DNA from: Entamoeba invadens IP1
Taxonomy: Eukaryota > Evosea > Mastigamoebida > Endamoebidae
Length of the DNA: 33,693 bases
Assembly (NCBI RefSeq): GCF_000330505.1
Contig: NW_004191829.1
Span: forward strand, 63,882-97,574
Reading direction: 5' to 3'
The position numbers were made by a program, and so were the translations under genes. Shown one piece after another: positions 1 to 10,150 of this stretch (the stretch's first letter is position 1; the number at the start of each line of letters is the position of its first letter). Below the pieces are notes generated by a model. The model saw only the letters and a list, made by a program, of their open reading frames with translations. It ran no database searches and was not told the origin of the DNA.

Positions 1-399
1 TTTGATGGTTATACATCACAAGTATTTTTTAGTAAACCATCTTATATTATTAAACAAAAGAAATTAAATTCCAAACATTACTACTTTCCTTTTCTTTGTG
101 ACTATCATTGGGTTCTTTATATTGTTGATTATATTAAAAATTTGATTTTATACGTTGATTCATTTGACAAAGAAATTGATGATAATGATATTAAAAAAGG
201 ATTTATCAGTTTTTTGAAATTTGAATTCAAAATAAATGATGTTAAAAAAATTCAAGTTCCAATTCAACCAAATGGTTTTGAATGTGGATATAGAGTGATG
301 GAATCAATCGAAAAATACCACAACAACGATATTGAATATAAGCTGTTCAATCACGATGAGTTCTTGAACATATGGATTCCAGAAATGATAAAAAACTGA
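1..399 (+). CDS. Ulp1/SENP-like cysteine protease, C-terminal fragment
   Basis: The frame is open from base 1 to the TGA at 397-399 (132 residues), so the 5' part lies outside the window; the ATG at 142 is internal. The protease signature runs in the expected order: His-Trp at about residues 39-40 (DYHWVLYIVDY), an Asp in LYVDSFD about 15 residues later, and a Gln-oxyanion plus nucleophile block IQPNGFECGY. Spacing fits the C48 (Ulp1) family, which cleaves SUMO-like modifiers. The same fold is carried by Polinton/Maverick and some MULE transposons, so a mobile origin is possible. Sequence shows an apparently intact His/Asp/Gln/Cys set; substrate is unknown. Confidence 0.75.
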   Translation, partial: FDGYTSQVFFSKPSYIIKQKKLNSKHYYFPFLCDYHWVLYIVDYIKNLILYVDSFDKEIDDNDIKKGFISFLKFEFKINDVKKIQVPIQPNGFECGYRVMESIEKYHNNDIEYKLFNHDEFLNIWIPEMIKN

Positions 400-517
400 A
401 TTTTAATTGATTTTTTCTTAAATATTTTTTATAATTGAATATAGTAAAATCAAAAACCATTTATTCTTAACTGGAACTTAAAAAACAATAAATATAACAA
501 AAAAACATAGATACAAG

Positions 518-562
518 GTTTGTTTTGTTTTGTGGATTAAAATTCGTTTAACCACCTTTTAG
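518..562 (+). other. Orphan intron-like segment (GTTTGTTT...TTTTAG)
   Basis: A 45-base stretch starts with GTTTGTTTTG and ends with CCTTTTAG, the donor and acceptor pattern typical of short Entamoeba introns. The flanks do not give a convincing protein in any frame. It could lie in the 3' untranslated region of the protease gene ending at 399, belong to a decayed gene, or be chance in T-rich DNA. Confidence 0.2.
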
Positions 563-942
563 AAATACTAAAGAAGAAAAGCCTAAGAAGATAAGCCTAA
601 GAAGAATTCGTATTTATTTTTTGGAACTTGAAAATATTAATCAGATTAATATTATATTTTTAATTGCTATTTTTACAAAGTGTTATTAAAAGATTTTGTG
701 TTATTAAAAACAATAATAAATTTTGTGTTTTATAAAACAAAAAAACTATAACATTTATTTCGAATTAAGGAAAAAACAGGAGCTTCATAATTTTTACTGT
801 TTCCGCCCTAATACTTTAAAAGTCGCCCACCCATTTTAGGCACTGTAATTAATTTAAATATTGTTATAAATTGTGGTCATCTCTATAAATTTTGATCTGA
901 CTTTTCCATTAAATATTGACTAGATTTCGAAAGGATCAAGCT

Positions 943-990
943 AAAAAGTGAACCTTTGTTCGTCCCCATATTAACAAAAGGTTCATTTTT
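943..990. repeat. Imperfect inverted repeat around AAGTGAACCTTT
   Basis: Left arm AAAAAGTGAACCTTTGTT is followed, after a short spacer, by AACAAAAGGTTCATTTTT. The arms pair with two single-base bulges. The motif AAGTGAACC followed by a T-run recurs at about 32485 and 32620 near the other end of the window, suggesting fragments of one dispersed repeat family. Confidence 0.45.
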
Positions 991-2596
991 TATTATAATT
1001 TATAATTTTTTAACTATAAAATTTTACTAGCTCAGTCGTCCCAGGGAAGTTGGAGTAATTTAAGAAATAAAAGTCTCATTTACTTGAAAAATAACTAAGA
1101 TTACACAATATCTAAGATTTTTGGTTTTTAGAGTCTTTAGAAAGTTAATAAATAAAAAATGACAGCAAATTTTATAATTTGGTATAACAACACATTGTTG
1201 TTTTTTCATTTTTAATTAAATTATAAAAATTGTTAAAACAATAAAAGCAACAAAATAATTAAATTACAATTGGCCCTTAAAACAATTAGACATTATTAAA
1301 TAACGCTATATGAACAGTATCGTCATAAACATGATAAACACAAAGAACGTGTGAATTAACAATTATTTTTTTTAATAAAATGATATGAGTGATTTGTATT
1401 TTATTATAGATAAAAACGACTTTGACATTCTATTCATTTAAGTAATTAAAAAAAAGACAATAAGTTCTTATTTAAAAATACCAGTTTGTATGTGGTAATA
1501 AAAATGAATAATAAAAACATATATGATCAATTGTTGAAACTTTATATTAAGATTATTACATCTCTATATGTTTTAACAACTTACGGCCACAAGAGATTAA
1601 TGTTGTTTTGTTTTTGTGGGTATTGAATTGTATATAATTATCAACGAGTTAAAAACAACAAATTGTTGTAACAAAAGAAAGTTACAGAGAAATTTATAAT
1701 TGTTATTAAGTAAAGAAATTTGGTTTTGTTTATTTTTCATCAATAATAATGGATTATAATGAAAATTAAATTATAATGTGACAAATGTTTTGGTGGTTAT
1801 AACTTCAACTCGAATTATTATTAATTTTATTGGCAACATTTATTGATTATTAATTAACATCATGAAAACAAAAAAGTTGTCAAACAACTTTTTATATCAT
1901 GAGAATAATCAAACAGAATATTTGTATATAAAAGAATAAAAAAGTATTATTAAACAGTTTATTTAATTTAATCAGAAGATTTGTTGTGATTTAACAAGTA
2001 CCAATATATCCCAAATACTGATCGTACTTATATTTTGGCTTGTTTTTTCTTGTTTTTAAATGTCAACAATAATAGAAATAATTATTGTTATCAAAATATT
2101 AAGTGAATAAAAATAACATAAATTTGTCGGAAATATTGAATAGAGTCATTTATTTGTGGTGGTAAAAAGCGCAAAATTGTATTTTCAATTTGAAGGTTGA
2201 ATAATTTTGGCATTAAAGATGTAAAGTAAAAATGTAATAAATAAAACTAAAATGTATTATTACAAAAAAAAATATTTTTTTTGTTAAATTTTTGGCTTTG
2301 ATTTTTGGGCCGTTAAGGCAGATCTTTTAAATAAAATCTCAGATCTCGAGATTTTGTAGATCGCGATTAGTTGTAAAAATAAAACAATCAAAGCAAAGTA
2401 TGTTTTTGTGTTAAAAACGGGCATACAGCAATTATTTAGTTAACGGTTGCGCACCCTAGTGTAGACAAACTAGTTACTGCAAGACAAATTTCTCTACATA
2501 CTGTATCTTGTAAATTATTGTTAAGTAATGCATATCGTTTTTAATAGATATGCATTATACTTATTAAATATTTAAATAATTTAAAATAATAAAAAT

Positions 2597-2681
2597 AGAG
2601 ACTATGGGAGTCAAACCCAACATCTTTTATCTAGAAATCGAGATATTGGTTGATAATGCACTACCGTTGTGCTAAGTCCCC
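2597..2681 (-). tRNA. tRNA-like gene or tRNA pseudogene (anticodon uncertain, perhaps Arg-TCT)
   Basis: On the minus strand the acceptor GGGGACT pairs with AGTCTCT (two G-T pairs) and is followed by A and a run of five T, which fits RNA polymerase III termination. A box A-like D arm is intact (TAGCACAACGGTAGTGC, 4-bp stem). The T arm GTTGGGTTTGACTCCCAT carries a box B with one change (TTTGA for TTCGA). At 85 nt it has about 13 extra bases between the D arm and the anticodon region. The 3' half, with TTTCTAG before AAAGATG, resembles eukaryotic tRNA-Arg(TCT), but the anticodon stem does not pair well. A pseudogene or an odd intron-bearing tRNA are both possible. Confidence 0.45.
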
Positions 2682-2896
2682 TTTCACAATATTTTCAAAA
2701 TGTTACATTTTATTAAATTTTATGATAAATGTAATAATTTTAATTGTGTTAATTGTAAATATCAACTAAATTAACACTTAAAAAATGTACATTATGAGTT
2801 CTTGTTGATGATGTTCAAAAATAACAAAACTATTCAAAAAATAACTTATTATAATAAAACATTAAAAAACTTATAAAATTAAACTAGTCTTTGCTT

Positions 2897-3028
2897 AAAA
2901 AGAATGGCGGTTGTGACATTTTCGTGTGCTTTTTTTGTGGTGATTATCAACATCAGGATATGCACATGTCGATTTTTAATAGATCTCTCGGAATTATTGT
3001 GCTTTCTCTTGAGGAGGTACTAAGTTAG
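2897..3028 (+). other. Short open stretch with coding-like composition
   Basis: The frame reads 43 residues including GGCDIFVCFFCGDYQHQD and ends at TAG 3026-3028. Base composition is more GC-rich than the surroundings, as in nearby real genes. There is no clear start and no family is recognised. It could be an exon remnant or chance; only a homology search would tell. Confidence 0.15.
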
Positions 3029-3567
3029 AACACTACAACAGCACAAAAGCTCGATGCATGTTTTTATTCAAAAATTTGTTTCTTGGCAGTAAAATGATTG
3101 ACACTTAATCTTATTGGAATAATAATGGTAAATTGTTGTGGATAAGATATCCTGTTCTTTTTAAACTTTATTGTTAATAAGCATGCAAAATGCATTTTTA
3201 AAAAATCGCAAAAGTTCAAGGAAATAAAACAATACCAATGTATGTTTTACTTTACATAACCATTAAGTGAAAAGCTGATTGATGATGCAACTAAGCACTA
3301 TATCGCGTAAATGTCAAGAATGAAATATTGATGCAAATTACAGTTAAATATAATATATAAGCAAACAGTTATTCAAGTTGGCCTTGTGGAAAAAGCTTAT
3401 TTTTTGGAATTGTTTTTATAATATTTTTTATTATATAAACTAGAAATAAATTATTTATATTATTTTATTTTTTTAATTTTTAAATGGCAACAAGCACTAT
3501 TTTTAAAAATTAATGATTTATAATGCAGTTTTCAAAAAAATAAATACCCAAATTTGAGTTACTTCTT

Positions 3568-4675
3568 TCAAATGAGTGCCAATACGATCATTGCAACAAA
3601 AGAAATGATTACTTTAATACTGTTATCGGTATTAGCATTCGAATCTTTTCCATAGAAGTAGTACTGATATTGGTCCAAGTTATCTTGAGTGCAATAATTG
3701 TACTTTTGTACTTTTTTGGTGTTTTTGTGTCTGGTGTTTCACATTTTTCGTCATAGTAATTAAAAGTAATAGCATCTTTAGTGGTAGTGAAATTTTGGGA
3801 TTATTTTGAATTGCATGTTGCCAATTTAGTGTGGTACCAGTCAACACTTAGTGGTTCATCAAAATTAGCTTTGTCATTGCAATCCAATTTTCCAAAAAAG
3901 CGGTCCATATAGTAATATTCTGGGAGTGTAGAGACCTTGGTCACTTTGAAGCCATCTCCAGTTGCAGCGACTGTGGAATCATGAACTAACTGACAGGAAT
4001 CATCTTGGTACATCAATCCATCAGACTTGACCATATCATATTTATGCCCATCTGAATTGATAAAATCCATATAGCATTTACCTTCAATATAAATTTCAAA
4101 ACGATCTTCTAAATCACGCTTATATAAATTGTTGGCGGTGTATATGATTTTAGTTTTATCAGAATCAAAACATGTGCCAACAGGGTGTGTTGTATATGGA
4201 TCAGCGTCAAGAGTTGTACATTTTTCATCTGTGTAGTAAGTGTTGTAAACATTTTTGCCATCAAAATTTGGAATGAAATGATTATTATCGATGTTTATAC
4301 ATCCAAAAGAAGTAAAGTAATATTCTGGGGAGGCTTTGGTATCATCTGTGCATGAACTGGCACCGTAATAAAACGATACTTTATAATTGTAAAATCCAAC
4401 TACTTTTGCAGTATTAGAAGCGTATGTCTCAGTATCAAAATTGTGACCAATTGTATCAATAGTCCAATCAGAAGAAACGCTCGAACATGTTGCAGCATAG
4501 TACAATTGATATTTAGAAGCCGAATCCTTAATCCTTTTTGGTACTTTTTGGCAGTGTCAGTTAAATCCGTAGCGTAACATTTACCAACAGCGTAAACCAT
4601 GAAGTACCCATCTAAAATATCAATTGCATAAGTGTCTGCGGCAATAGTAAGTGATAAAAGAAAGAAAATGAACAT
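3568..4675 (-). pseudogene. Secreted, probably membrane- or GPI-anchored protein, broken
   Basis: The start at 4675 gives a clean signal peptide (MFIFFLLSLTIAADTYA), then a cysteine- and tyrosine-rich ectodomain. The reading frame shifts near 4535 (AAAAAGG run), continues for about 230 residues, meets an in-frame TAA at 3801-3803, continues in the same frame, shifts again near 3700-3712 and ends at TGA 3568-3570. The last 16 residues (IKVIISFVAMIVLALI) are hydrophobic with no cytoplasmic tail, as in GPI-anchor signals. Loose internal repeats are visible (PEYYFTSFGC / PEYYYMDRFFGKLDC; YYTDEKCTTLD / YYDEKCETPD). That both ends are preserved across the breaks argues for one gene of about 365 codons. 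No named family recognised. The nonsense codon makes pure sequencing error less likely. Confidence 0.7.
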
Positions 4676-5549
4676 GTGATTTATAGATAAATATTATCCT
4701 TTATATACCTTTTCATTATTGTTTACATTTTTATTTTTATAATAATATCAATTATTACACAAAAAAATTATATAAATAAAACTACCCATTTATCAAATGT
4801 AACAAACAATTTGTTTTTTATATAATTTATATGTAACTTTTAACATATTATAAAAAACAAATAATTATTAATTATAATGATATTAAATGTTTTTAGATAA
4901 TATGAATGTTATGTTTTTATTACACTCGACAATTAAATCATATTTTGATCATAAATATATATTAATTATTTTTAAACAATTGTGTAACTGTTGTTTATCT
5001 AAAAAAAAAGAAAATGTTTTGATTTGTTTAATTACACACAATAAACTACACCTATTTTAGGCGTGTAATAAGCAATTAAAGATATTAATGTTTAACATTT
5101 ATGGAATTGTGTATATCATGTTTAATAATTTAATGTTTAAAAATATTTAATACAAAAAATATATTTGAATAATTATATATTTTTACCAATAATAATAATT
5201 GAAAATCATAGACAGTTTTAAATTAATTTCAACTGTGTGTTTTTTATTTCATTACAATATTTTTATTGTAAATCGATTTAAAAAAATAAACAATACTACA
5301 ATTTTTGCTGTATATTGTATTTTAACAAACAACATTTTGTTATATTTTTATATTAATTAATAACAAATGCATTATTATTTAATTAGATACACTTATATTT
5401 TTGAATACAATATTTCTTGTTATGAATAGTAAAAATGTATAACAAAACACAACTTTATTATTTGAAATCGGAATAAATTAAACAGATCAAACATACTTCA
5501 ATTGTAATATATATAACAACAAAAACAGTTTGATCAGAAAAAAAGTTTG
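4676..5549. other. AT-rich spacer, no gene recognised
   Basis: Very AT-rich with poly-A/T runs and no coding signal on either strand. On the minus strand it holds the upstream region of the secreted-protein gene; I could not fix a TATA or GAAC promoter element with confidence. Confidence 0.6.
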
Positions 5550-6113
5550 ATGAACTCAATTAATGAAGTGAGAATTAGAATGAAATGTACTACACATTCA
5601 CCTAATTTATTATTGATATTGAAATTCGTTGATACTGAAATAATTTATATACTTTAAATCAATGGTATATCAAATTGGTAAAACAACTGATACATTTACT
5701 TTACAAATGGGTTCAAAGCAACTTATTTTTGACACTCATGAAAACAGAGGCATCCAATCTATCGAAGGTCGAGTCTCTGTAAATTTTGAAATTAAATTTG
5801 ACCAAACAATCGGCTCTGATATCATGAAAAACGATTTCTTTCAATTCTGTGACTGCAATTCACTTTCTAGTTAAAACTTTGATGAAATACACTCACACTG
5901 AAACCACAACAATTGCAGATATTTTATTTTTTGTTTACAAAACTCAATAAAAAACAGCCATCACTACTGAATAAAGATTCATGTCAACCGAGTGTTTATC
6001 ATCCTTTAATTAGTTTTTTAAACTGCTTTTGTATTTTAGCTGGAAACACATTCAACAAAAACATCAATTCATTTGAAAGTGAAAATGCAATATATTGTAT
6101 TTGTTTAGTTTGA
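5550..6113 (+). pseudogene. Broken coding block of unknown function
   Basis: Successive frames give coding-like peptides: one from ATG 5550 (MNSINEVRIRMKCTTHSPNL, stop near 5656), an ORF from ATG 5662 to 5874 (70 residues, with VNFEIKFDQTIGSDIMKNDF), then TLMKYTHTETTTIADILFFVYKT after 5874, and a final stretch to 6113 (KDSCQPSVYHPLISFLNCFC and beyond). All are on the plus strand and abut, as expected of one gene with several frame breaks. The 70-residue ORF at 5662-5874 could alternatively be a small intact gene. No domain is recognised. Confidence 0.35.
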
Positions 6114-6904
6114 AATTATCTGTTTACACACTCAAAAAGTATAAATGTTTAATAAAATAATTCATTTTACAATGAGCGTATAGAGTATATAAGTGAATCA
6201 TTTTATTTAATTATCATAACATATAATTAACTAAATGCATAATCATGCTATTGTTTCACTGTTTAATAACAGTTGTAATGTCATTTTTATAATTGTGCTA
6301 TATATATGTATAATCAGACAAAATAAATTAAAAAGATAATATATATTCAATAACGTCATTTACATGTTATTAACGACAGTAAGTTATTTGAAAATAATCT
6401 TTTTTATGTATTTACACAATGAAAATGGTCATAACTATTTTAAATATAAAAGATATATTCAATTATCAAAAATATGTCAAAAACAATTATTATCTTCGGT
6501 TTTGTTCACAACAACAATTACATTTGAACATGATTGTTAATTATTTATTTATCATTCCATGTCTTGTCACATTGGTAACTATGTGTGTGATTTTTAAAAA
6601 CTATGTTTGTAATTTGAAATATAATTGTTTAAATATGAATAATTATAAAGAAATACAATTATTTTTTGTTTACCAAATAAATTTTAATGTAATCACTTTT
6701 TAATGTAAATAATTAATTAATTATTTTTTTATATTTATAATTATTTGACACGCATTTCAAACCTTTTGTTACCAGTACTTATATTTTATGTATGTTTATG
6801 ACTTCAAATAAATCTTATCAGCTTAAGTATTTTGATGAATCTTCAAGGTTATTATTTATTTATTTATTAATTATAATAATTATTATTTTTAATATAAAAA
6901 TAAT

Positions 6905-6973
6905 GCACCAACCGGAACTGAAACCGGATCTCCACCTTGGGAGTATGAAATTCTGCCCTTAGACCATTAGTGC
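6905..6973 (-). tRNA. tRNA-Gly(CCC)-like gene, possibly a pseudogene
   Basis: The 7-bp acceptor GCACTAA/TTGGTGC pairs along its whole length (one G-T), with discriminator A, followed by TTATTTTT as a candidate terminator. The anticodon loop is CTCCCAA, giving anticodon CCC. The D region GGTCTAAGGGCAGAAT is recognisable but its stem has a mismatch. The anticodon stem TCATA/GGTGG has an A-G mismatch and two wobbles. The T arm CCGGTTTCAGTTCCGG has a 4-bp stem and an off-consensus box B. Overall resemblance to eukaryotic tRNA-Gly is clear, but the mismatches make function uncertain. In Entamoeba functional tRNA genes usually sit in tandem arrays, so a solitary copy fits a stray or dead gene. Confidence 0.6.
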
Positions 6974-7072
6974 TACTTGTGTTAATTTCAAAATTATTGT
7001 TATTGTATGTAATATTTTTTAAAATATAAATAAAATCTAATATCGACAATATAATAGTAAAAATATAAATAA

Positions 7073-8756
7073 TCAAATTGAATTAATCAAAACATTTTCA
7101 TTGTTTTCAATATCAGCATAATCAACAAATTTTGTTGATTTGATGTTTTCGATTTGTATTGCCGTGATGTGAGCATGATCTAAAACAACAATTTCAAGCT
7201 CTTTACCGATAAGTTTATCGACGTTACAATAAGCCAATATCAAGCGTTTCATTTTATCAAAAATTATGCTTTTTATTAGTGGTCGATTTTCAAAACAATT
7301 ATTAATGACAAATTTGTTCAATTCCCCAAATGTGAATGTTAAATTTGTTGTCCACAATTTGCCAATTTCAACGACTTTCAAATCACTTTTGTTTAAACAT
7401 GATAAATCCAAATTATTGGAAACGTCACTAAAAAAGATTTTTTTTGTTATTATAATGAAAGTTTGATTTAAATGTTACTTCTCCCATTTTCTCATTTCCT
7501 TTTAGAAAAATGATATTAGTTGGGATTTTAACACAAAAATTGTATTCAACTTCCATACCAACTTTTACAAAAAGAGTGTTTGTGTACTTTATTTTTTTAA
7601 ATGTCACTGTACAACTTTTGTCACAATCATATTTCTTCACATTCTCACAATCAAATTCACTTAAATTTCCATTGTGATCACTGATTACAATTTCTTCGAT
7701 TTGACACTTACACATTACCACGTCCCCCCTCACAGTATTTATCACCACATATTTTGTTGTTGGAAGTGTTATTTTGTTAAAATTTACATATTCCAACACA
7801 ACTTTCTCAATATAAATTGGCTCTTTCATTTGTGTCAAATCACAGGTAATGACTGACAAATTCGTTGAGTTATTTTCATCATCCTCGGTAATATAAAATT
7901 TGGTTGGAAGTGTAATTTCCAATAATTTAAAAAGGTTGTGTATTCCAAGACATTTGTTATACACTTTTGCTACTACTTTATTGGGACTCTCCGCACTTAA
8001 GAAAGGGAGATAACTTATGCTCCCCTTTCGAATAATTGAATTGAAAATGATATCTGAAATGTATGAAATATAAACTTGAACATTTTCAGGGAGTGTAGAC
8101 AGCTCGGCAATGTTTTCTGGAGACAGTTTGTGTTGGCCGTACTCGAAAAATTGGATTTTAAATTGCGTTTTTGGATATTCAGAAAAGTTGAATTTTGTGA
8201 GTAATTGTGTTGTTGGTGAATTCGTTGACAATAAGACAGTTTTGAGACTTTGATGTCTCAAAATATTGATAAAATATGTTGGGTCGGTTGATGTGTTGTA
8301 AAACGCCATTAAAACAGTTTTGAGTTGAACAAATTTACTCAAATTTTCTGCAAATGTTTGTATTTCACTTTTGAAGATACGAATATAAAGAACACGTTTT
8401 GGAAACCACTCTGTTTTAAATAGAGAAGTTATTGTTTCTGATGGGCTTTTTACTTCGGAATTAAAAGTCTTTCGTCTGAACTCTATCAGAAAAGTGCCTA
8501 GAGTTTCCAAGAAACTCGGGACGTCGTTAATTTCAAAGGGAAGATACAATGTTTCTAGTTTAGGAAATAAATCAATAATTTTGTGAATAGAAACAGTTTG
8601 TTGAAGACCAAACAGGTTGATGTACAAACTTTCTGTGACATTAAGAGTGGAATGATTAACACAAACAAAATTGCATATGTCTGAAAGAGTTGGAAGGTAT
8701 AAGACTACATTTCTTAGATAAAATGGTTCAAGACGGCTGAGTAATTTCTGCGTTAT
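7073..8756 (-). pseudogene. LRR/F-box-like Entamoeba hypothetical protein, start lost and frameshifted
   Basis: Reading begins in frame upstream of the first ATG (8627) with KLLSRLEPFYLRNVVLYL and SDICNFVCVN, which resembles the N-terminus of a large Entamoeba family of leucine-rich, F-box-like hypothetical proteins (recalled, not searched). At the expected start the codon is ATA (8754-8756), preceded by AT-rich sequence without ATG. The frame runs about 440 codons with irregular leucine-rich repeats (LETLYLPFEI, LKTVLMAFYN, LKTVLLSTNS), then meets TAG after a T6 run near 7435; removing one T restores a frame through the remaining 112-residue ORF (to 7073). About 555 residues in total. Either a pseudogene or a gene with one sequencing slip and an unusual start. 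Confidence 0.65.
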
Positions 8757-9204
8757 TTTAAATTTAAGTTCACTGTTATCGTTTTTTGTAAACAGCTTAT
8801 TATTTATTGCAATAAATGTTTTTTTATCGAATCCAAAAAATAAAATATTATTAAATTACTTGTATTATATTCAACAATTTCAGTGTTAAATAATGATGTT
8901 TATATTTTTAAATATTTAATAATAATAATAATTAATGAAATAATTAAAATTTATTAATTTATATATTTCGATTGTTATAATATAGAATTAACCCCTTCAA
9001 AGACGGGAAAAATTGAAATATATAAAATAGAAATCTTAGTGAATATTAATGTAAATGTGACTTTTTTTGATTTTTTTAAAACCAGACAAAATGGAAAAAC
9101 GGCTCTAGTAAATATTTTAAGTAATTTTTTAAATTGAAAGTAAAAAAGGATATTTTTGTTGATTAAAGTAAAACCTCCCAAGAGCGGAGGGTGTGGTAAT
9201 TTTG
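8757..9204. other. Spacer, no gene recognised
   Basis: AT-rich; no coding frame beyond chance. It contains the motif CCCCTTCAAAGACGGG (8992-9007) and CTCCCAAGAGCGGAGGG (9175-9191), a small self-complementary GC-rich island next to the inverted repeat that follows. Confidence 0.5.
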
Positions 9205-9308
9205 TTCTCTCAAGAGGGGGCATTTTTAGCCAACTAAACGTTAAATACCACTTGATAGATAACTCTATTTTAAGTTTTAGTCTAAAAAAATGCCCACTCT
9301 TGAGAGAA
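9205..9308. repeat. Inverted repeat, arms about 25 bp (TCTCAAGAGxGGGCATTTTT)
   Basis: Left arm 9205-9229 (TTCTCTCAAGAGGGGGCATT...) is matched by the reverse complement of 9282-9308 (TTCTCTCAAGAGTGGGCATT...), one substitution in the core. Outside both arms are further AAGAGCGG copies (9180-9187 and, inverted, near 9310-9317). It could be a small palindromic MITE or a transcribed hairpin. No coding capacity. Confidence 0.6.
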
Positions 9309-9931
9309 CCCGCTCTTAAGAAATTTTATTGTATTAAGATTGCAAACAATGATATTAAATATCAACATATGAAAAACAATTTTTTATATACATGATAAAC
9401 TTATGTGGTTTTATACATACATAATGAACAAAAAATATTTATGGCTTGTACTGAAAAATATCGATCTTTAGTCAGAATGTACTTTATATTTGTTATTAAT
9501 TTATATAACAATCAAAATCTGTTTTTAATATCAAATATTAAAAATTAGTACTGTTATTATTAGCATTTTAAAACATTTGTTTATTATTATAATAATTATA
9601 AGTTTATACAAAAAAAACAATATAATTTTATTATTTTAAACTGTGTAAATTAAAAATTTTGACAAATTACTTTCAATCAGTATTAAAATTTAAATTAACA
9701 ATTTAATGAATAATAAAAAAAGTTATTAATTGGTAATAAATTGAGTTGATAATTTTCTCTTTAAAAAATATAGTGCTATTATATATAATACCACTTAACA
9801 TATAAATATACAAATGGTGACATTATAGAGATGATGTTGTCTGTGTTTACTTTTATTTAATCATCATCTCATCCACATTTTAAGGTATTCAAAGCATAAT
9901 TTATGGTATCAAAACATTTTATTATATTATT

Positions 9932-10150
9932 GAAATTACTAAAGAAGTCGTATATATTTTTTGTGGCACATGAGCAAATTTGATTGATGAAAAAGAAATA
10001 TTACGACATAAATCCGAGTAATTTGCAAAGAAGAATGGGCGTTTGTATACAGATACTGGCACCTATATCGATTCTTTGGTTAATTTATTAACGATAGTTG
10101 AAATGGATTTGTACACCGAAAATGAAGTTATTATTCCACAACCAATTTAA
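9932..10150 (+). pseudogene. Rab/Ras-type small GTPase, C-terminal half, decayed
   Basis: One frame reads IEITKEVVYIFCGT, TGA (9971), ANLIDEKEILRHKSE, TAA (10019), FAKKNGRLYTDTGTYIDSLV and on to IIPQPI and TAA at 10148-10150. The order and spacing match the G4 (N/G-T-K-x-D: here GT-stop-ANL) and G5 (E-T-S-A: here DTGTY) regions of Rab-like GTPases. Upstream, WYQNI in another frame (about 9903-9918) may be the preceding helix. The guanine-binding motif is destroyed by the stop and the Asp is Asn, so it cannot be functional. Confidence 0.5.

Larger units (their letters stand above)
400..2596. other. AT-rich spacer, no gene recognised
   Basis: No sustained coding frame on either strand. It contains a GT...AG segment with an Entamoeba-like donor (518-562), a direct repeat of AAGCCTAAGAAG near 579-605, a 48-base inverted repeat (943-990), and a short hairpin AAAATCTC/GAGATTTT at 2333-2355. 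None has a demonstrable function. Confidence 0.6.

Noticed and set aside
6419..6703. 94-residue open frame with a hydrophobic stretch
   Set aside because: Low-complexity AT-rich composition and no coding signature; the apparent membrane segment is what T-rich DNA encodes by chance.
8975..9395. Open frames on both strands across the 9205-9308 repeat
   Set aside because: They arise from the inverted repeat and have no independent coding support.
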